NCBI GenBank assembly: GCA_039619475.1
Contig: CM077115.1
Location: 154,975,774-155,039,773, forward strand
Source of the DNA: Icerya purchasi
Taxonomy: Eukaryota > Arthropoda > Insecta > Hemiptera > Monophlebidae
DNA: 64,000 nucleotides
Direction of reading: 5' to 3'
Shown here: piece by piece, positions 58,714 to 64,000 of the stretch
Position numbering within the stretch: position 1 is the stretch's first letter
Layout of the letters: the number at the start of each line of letters is the position of its first letter
Made by a program: the position numbers and the translations under genes
Notes under the pieces: model-generated
Database searches by the model: none
Told to the model about the DNA's origin: nothing
Seen by the model: only the letters and a program-made list of their open reading frames with translations

Positions 58714-59103
58714 GTAAGTGATTTTTGCTATTTTTAAATGCACCTAATTGTCATAAAATGCCTTTCCACCCTAAAAAAAAGGGGTTGGGGTGGGGAGTAT
58801 TTTCATTAAAAAATCTGAATTCCGATATGATTTTTAAGCTAACCGAGGAAAGTGAATATGGGGGCACGATTTTTTCTTCAACTGCGTAGCATTTTTATTT
58901 TTGGAAATAACACTCCAGTATAAATTACGAATTATTTTAATTTTGTTTTTTTTTTTTTTTTGTTCGGGTAAGACTAAAACTGATGATCAGGTGGTGTTAA
59001 TAAATAGAATATAAAATTAAATAATAATTTTGAAAAACTTGTAAAAATTTCCTTAAAATTAACCAGAAAGGAACCTTTTTCGTTCGTACACATTCAGTTT
59101 AGT

Positions 59104-60911
59104 CAGGGACGGGGATCCAAAAAGAGACTTTTTGGGGAGGGAAATTATACAGTTACGTAAGAGTAGATTTGAGAATACCTTGTTTGAAGGCCGTGTCCAC
59201 GGGGGGTGGTTAAACCTTCCCATGAGAACTGAAATAGTTATCATGAATACACAAAAATCTGAAAAAAATCAAAAATTTAAAATAAATATTGATGATTTTT
59301 TAGGATGTTTTTACATTAAAGGAAAAAAAAAAAAAAGAAAAAAATATGCTCTATATTTTTAGGTACAGTACATTAATATGCTATGCAAAATTTTTTATTA
59401 CGAGTATAATTAATAACGTAATTTTTATTAATGTTTATATACGGGGGGTAATTCATTTATGTGAATTAGTAATATATAAATCAAAATGATGGAAATTATT
59501 AATAGTACGAATATTAGAGAAAAATGTATTGTTATTTATAAAATAAATATGCCAAGAAAATTTTCACCCCCTCCCAAATTCTTGGCACGGGCCTGCCTTG
59601 TTTCATAAAGAAAATAAAATAGCGACAGGGACGGATCCAGAATGACATGGGGGGGATTATATAATTACGTAAAACCTTCTACGGTAAGCAACAGATTTGA
59701 GAAATGCCCCTTGTTTCATAAAGAAAATAGAATAACGACAGCGGCGGATCCAGAATGACATGAGGGGGGGATTATATAATTATGTAAAACCTTCTACGGT
59801 AGGCAGCAGATTTGTGTTTGATAAAGAAAATCAAATAGCGCGACCTCTATAGAAATTTAAAAATGTTTTAAAAATACATAATTATTACAATTTTTAATTT
59901 AACTTCTGTTTCACTTTTAGCGGGTGAAAAATAAAACGAAATCATAAATTTCTAGCTCAAATGGTAGTTCAGAAATAGTAAGGTAGTATTTCTATTAGAC
60001 TTTACTTCTTTTTTATTTTTGGTAGTAATCCGATCCGAATTATCTCTTTGTTTTTGTAAGCAAGTAAAAAAAATATTTATTTCTCATTGAAATTAAAATT
60101 ATAAAATAAAAATTAAAAATAAGTAAAAATGGCAAAAAATCGATGATAGTTACGTTGTAATAAAAACATAACATCAATGGTTTTACTAGAAAACAGTATT
60201 AAATATTAACTATTAAAATCCATAGGTATATAACATTTATACAAATTTTTTATAGCATAAATTATATTTCTCTGTTATAACAATTTTTTTCGTAGAGGTT
60301 TTGTTTTTTTTTGGGGAGGTGGTGACCCCCCCGGGTGGATCCGCTACTGAATAGCGTAGATCTGCCACTAAATAGCACCTCTTTAGGAATTTAAAAATGT
60401 TTTAAAAATACATAATTATTACAATTTAATCTAAATTTTGTTTTATTTTTAGGGCTGAAAAATAAAACGAAATTATAAAATTGTAGCTAAAATTATATAT
60501 AGTTTAGAATTTGAATAGTAAATTGCTAGAAAGAATAGAACAATAGTATTTTTATTAGACACTTTACTTTTTTTTTATTTTTGTTAGTAATCCGATCAGA
60601 ATTCTCTCTTCAAGTTGAACAGATATATAATATATTTCTCATTGAACTATCTTTAATTAAAATTGTAAAATAAAAATTAAAAATAAATAAAAAATACAAA
60701 AGATCGACGACAATTTAAAACAGAATAAAAACGTAACATTAACTTCTACGAGAAAACAGTATTAAATATTAATTATTAAATCCGTAGGTATAACATTTAT
60801 ACAAAGTTTTTGTAGTATAAATTAAGTTTGTCTGTTGTAACAAATTTTTTCATCGAAATTTTGGTTCTTTGGAAGGGATGTACCCTATCCTCCCCTCGTG
60901 GTCCGCCGTTG
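59104..60911 (+). mobile_element. Tandem hAT-type element ends and bodies
   Basis: Three successive left ends: CAGGGACGGGGATCC at 59104, CAGGGACGGATCCAG at 59626 and CAGCGGCGGATCCAG at 59739. The second and third are 113 bases apart. Then come two homologous bodies (about 59840-60349 and 60375-60911), both containing GAATTTAAAAATGTTTTAAA, AAAAATAAAACGAAAT and TAGTAATCCGATC blocks. The first body closes with GTGGATCCGCTACTG at 60349 and the second with GTGGTCCGCCGTTG near 60911. No coding capacity. Confidence 0.75.
59186..59595 (+). mobile_element. hAT-type MITE, copy 3, nested
   Basis: 410 bp, from GAAGGCCGTGTCC to GGCACGGGCCTG, flanked by a perfect 8-bp duplication CCTTGTTT (59178-59185 and 59596-59603). 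It has the same interior as the copy at 26832-27247, in reverse orientation. It interrupts the first of the three tandem hAT left-end units. Confidence 0.92.
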
Positions 60912-61630
60912 GTTTAATTGTTAAGCTAGTGGAACGAATGAATTTTTCGTTATTCATTCTTCTAGTTTATTATAAAATTTGTAATATGATTAATTTTGCG
61001 TAATTTAATAAACAGTGTTTGGGTTCGTACGCATTTATGTGTAATTTTTAATAATAAAAAATTGTGCGACCAACAGAGGAGGCCATTCTGTTGAAATATA
61101 CTAAAAAAAAAAGAAATGTTCAGAAAGCTACCCGGCGCAGTTCGAAATTTATACGGAACGTTTAAACAGTTCTGTATTAATGGAGAAATACGTGATCATT
61201 GACGTAGGACATGGGCAGATACAATTAGCAAGATGCTTTTCAAAACCAGTGCGTGAAAACTAAGGTTTTTTTTTCTTTTTTGAGCTTCTGAGCTATTTGG
61301 ACATTGACCCAGCGCAAAGGAAACTTTTGCAAACTACGGGATATCATTTATCTTACCTATAAAACGAACCACGCCACGCGATATCTGACTTGCCGATTCG
61401 CTGTCTGTAATGTCGAATTTTCTTACCGTTTGAAGCAACAATTTCGCTAGGCAACAACTTAATGTATTCCCGCCAAACGGTTTTTTTGGTCGGTGTTTTT
61501 TTTTGTTTTTTTTTCGATACAGGTTTAGTTTCGATCAAAGTTCCAGGTTGAAGGTTATAAAATTTTAATTATAGTTTCGGTTGAAACATACAACTGAATA
61601 ATTTAAGTAATTCATGTTATTACAATGCTG
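60912..61630. other. No gene recognised
   Basis: AT-rich intronic sequence; the minus-strand ORF at 61353-61538 is lysine-rich and shows no family. Confidence 0.4.
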
Positions 61631-61639
61631 AGTCGGCAA

Positions 61640-61950
61640 ATTAAGAAAAAATTACATATAATGGAAACTAATTTAAATTTTCCTTTTGGTCCCAATGATG
61701 AAGCCTTCTGCGATCCCAACCATGCATTTTTTCAATTCCACACCCTATATACCAAACGTTCTGATCTGCATTTCCCTTTGCTGCTATCGCTTCGGCTTCC
61801 TACTCCTTTTATCATCGTATCTTTTCCTACTGCCTCTGTTGTTTCGGCTCTCACTGTATTTATACTACCAATCTGTGGCAGCATCTCCCCCTTCTATAAC
61901 AAGTGATGATCCTTTGTCGATGTGCCCAGCAAAAGAAAGAAAATATCCGA
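61640..61950 (+). mobile_element. LINE 3' end fragment, plus strand
   Basis: Frame 61625-61906 contains NDEAFCDPNHAFFQFHTLYT, then LLSLRLPTPF: the C-terminal knuckle pattern seen in the minus-strand copy at 62530-62620. It closes with TTTGTCGATGTGCCCAGC and an A-rich end near 61930-61950. Confidence 0.65.
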
Positions 61951-62299
61951 ACATAAACCTCTTGAGAAGGCTTTCGCACTCTGGTTACGTTTCAGAAGGA
62001 ATTGCTTTATGAATTCTTTACCAGCATTTTTCTCCTTTCATTGCAAACAACGTTTCAACCTCAATGTATAACAGAGCAGCTCAGGGTAAAATTTATTTTA
62101 GAGGACGACATGGTTACACTATAAAAAATCCGTACAGAATAAAGGAAATATATAGCGAAAATTTCTTAGACAAAATGTGTCTTTTGAAGCTTTTTGATTT
62201 TTTGCCATTTTCCCCTTTCGACGCGAACGTCTCTCTACTTAATCCGCTAAAGGTCTTGCGCAACTTGAACCTTTTATATAATTTTTTATTGAACCTTAA

Positions 62300-62880
62300 T
62301 TTTTTTTTTTTGTATTTTTTTAACCCCCCTTTGGGCACGTCAACAAAGGATCTTCGCCCAGAAACAAAACGAGGGAGAAAGATCAAATGTAGAGTCGGTG
62401 TGAAATATTGATAGGATAAAAGAACTGAGGATAGGAACAACGGAGATCGGCGGAAACGATAAGAGATATACGAGGCACAATAAGGAGTAGGGAGTTTGAG
62501 TGATAACAGATTGGAGTAGAAAGACGTGTGTTCGTTCACGAGGGATGGACATTTAAAGAGGATATGGTCAGGATCACAGACGGCTTCGTCGTCAGGATGG
62601 AGAGGATAATTAAGGAGATAAAGCGAGATGAAAACGAAAACGTGAGGAAGGAAGAAGAGTATGATTCAGACGTAAACGGATAATAGTGACAATAACGGAG
62701 CGGCGAAGTGAAGGAAAATCGTAAAACTAAGGGGCCGCGTGGGAAGATTAGGTTGGATGGAAAAATAAAAGGAAGGATGATTAGAAAAGGAAGAAACGTA
62801 AAAATCTGACCAAAGTCTAACATGAAACACTTTTTACACAATGGGAGTAAATTAGAAACGGGAATTTTAGAGAAAAAAAA
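62300..62880 (-). mobile_element. LINE 3' end fragment, minus strand
   Basis: The minus strand reads HPDDEAVCDPDHILFKCPSL, then VNEHTSFYSNLLSLKLPTPY: an intact-looking CDPDHILFKC zinc knuckle. The 3' end has GACGTGCCCAAAGGGGGGTT followed by A-rich sequence (T-rich at 62287-62322 on the plus strand). It converges on the plus-strand copy at 61640-61950. Preceding minus-strand frames to 62841 are decayed. Confidence 0.7.
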
Positions 62881-64000
62881 GCGGGAGGATACAGCATTTT
62901 TTTTTGTATTTTAATTGTATTTTAATTGTATTTTAATTGTATTTATATGAATTTTTCGGCGATATTATTTTTATTAAAAAGGTACGCGTTAATTTTAAGC
63001 TAAAATAAGTAAATGAAATATATTTCATTCCAACTTACTGGAGCATTATCAACGTGATTTAAATTTAAACTAGTTGTATTCGTTTGATAACTCGAATTTT
63101 TAATGACACTATTCTCGCTACATTATTTACTGATTATTATTAATCGTTATTATTATTATGTCGTTTATCTCAGAATAAATCTATTTCACTGGTTATCGTA
63201 AATTATTAAGGGACCGTAACGACGTCATAGCTGCTTTACTGATAATTTTTTTTCTGTTACTACCGTTATTATGGTTGCCATTATATTCTTCATTCATATT
63301 TTTATTATTATCGTTGTTTTAATGGTTTCGTGCCCCACGATCTGTGTGCTTTTCTTTAATCTTTCCGTAAATAAACTCATCGTTATAATTATTATTTTTA
63401 AAATTTAATTTTTTTTTTAAAACTACAATTAATAATTAAATTACGGGACTTACTGCTTTTTTACTTTTCATAACGTCCGCTAACGCGCGAAGAGACATCA
63501 TCGTAACGAAAAAAGAACGTAAACAAGGGTGTAAATAAACTGACTGTTGCGTAACCGACAAATGAAATTGTGAACTATGACGTAATTATTCATTTATTAT
63601 TTAAATGAAATGGTAATCGAGTTCTATTTCCAATTCTGAAATTCGTTTAAACGCGGAACATTCGAAAGACACGATTATTATGTTCCCCGAACAATTCTGC
63701 GGGAGATAATATTGATAATTAAAATTTTTAATTAAACGACAATAAAATACCGGCTACTTTTTCTTTTCTCCCGACAATGCTAAATTAATGATAGCGATCG
63801 ACTTTTGGTATAACTGATTTTTGCCATTCTCAAGATAATTTATTGATCTGTATAAAGAATTACTGGAGGGAAACAAAAAAAAAGAAAAAAATTATTTGAA
63901 AAAAACAGCAAAAAATATTTCATCATTGATAGAATTTCACCTTTACACAGTCCCGAAGGTGCAGCATCATTCTAGGTTGGTCTATCGGCATTATCATTTA

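Larger units (their letters stand above)
58714..64000 (+). other. beta-tubulin intron 1 (runs off window)
   Basis: From the donor at 58714 no FWE-encoding acceptor exon was recognised. The interval is filled by hAT-type repeats (59104-60911), LINE ends (61640-62880) and, at 62881-64000, AT-rich sequence with a short tandem of GTATTTTAATT near 62908-62941 and no other feature. Confidence 0.75.

Overview
This is a eukaryotic, AT-rich, intron-rich window that almost certainly comes from an arthropod, most likely an insect. Two ordinary host genes can be supported, both on the + strand. At the left is the 3' part of a coracle / protein 4.1 gene (about 2.7-16.04 kb). Eight coding exons join in phase and end in the strongly conserved protein 4.1 C-terminal domain. 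The FERM-domain exons must lie upstream of the window. At the right is the first coding exon of a beta-tubulin gene (58657-58713), with a GC-rich promoter/5' leader before it and an intron that runs off the window. I cannot name the species.

The roughly 42 kb between the two genes, and most introns, are a graveyard of mobile elements. Downstream of the coracle stop there is a Tc1-like cluster: family A on the minus strand (16.2-17.8 kb), family B (18.2-19.9 kb), and family A on the plus strand (19.9-21.5 kb). All have TA target sites and doubled terminal repeats. Next come two LINE fragments, one carrying a restriction-like endonuclease domain flanked by (TAA)n. A terminal-inverted-repeat element follows (26.7-27.9 kb) with a 416-bp hAT MITE inside it that has an 8-bp target duplication. 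Several decayed copies of a jockey/R1/I-type LINE with RNase H and a C-terminal zinc knuckle lie at 28-30, 42.8-44.1, 46.3-47.1, 50.6-53.6 and 61.6-62.9 kb. There are mariner fragments at 0.1, 34.5 and 44.5-45.1 kb.

Two near-identical 1.7-1.8 kb hAT-type elements (40.0-41.8 and 55.5-57.3 kb) each carry a stretch that reads like Penelope-type reverse transcriptase. The second copy sits inside the arms of a large inverted repeat (54.65-57.48 kb), which itself contains a fold-back element related to one at 35.9-36.1 kb. A tangle of tandem hAT ends (59.1-60.9 kb), with another MITE nested in it, fills the beta-tubulin intron.

No cellular operon-like system or complete novel coding system was found. 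The noteworthy material is transposon architecture: chimeric, nested, tandem and microsatellite-targeted insertions. The host genes show two features worth checking: a splice donor 5 nt after the coracle stop, and an upstream ORF in the beta-tubulin leader.
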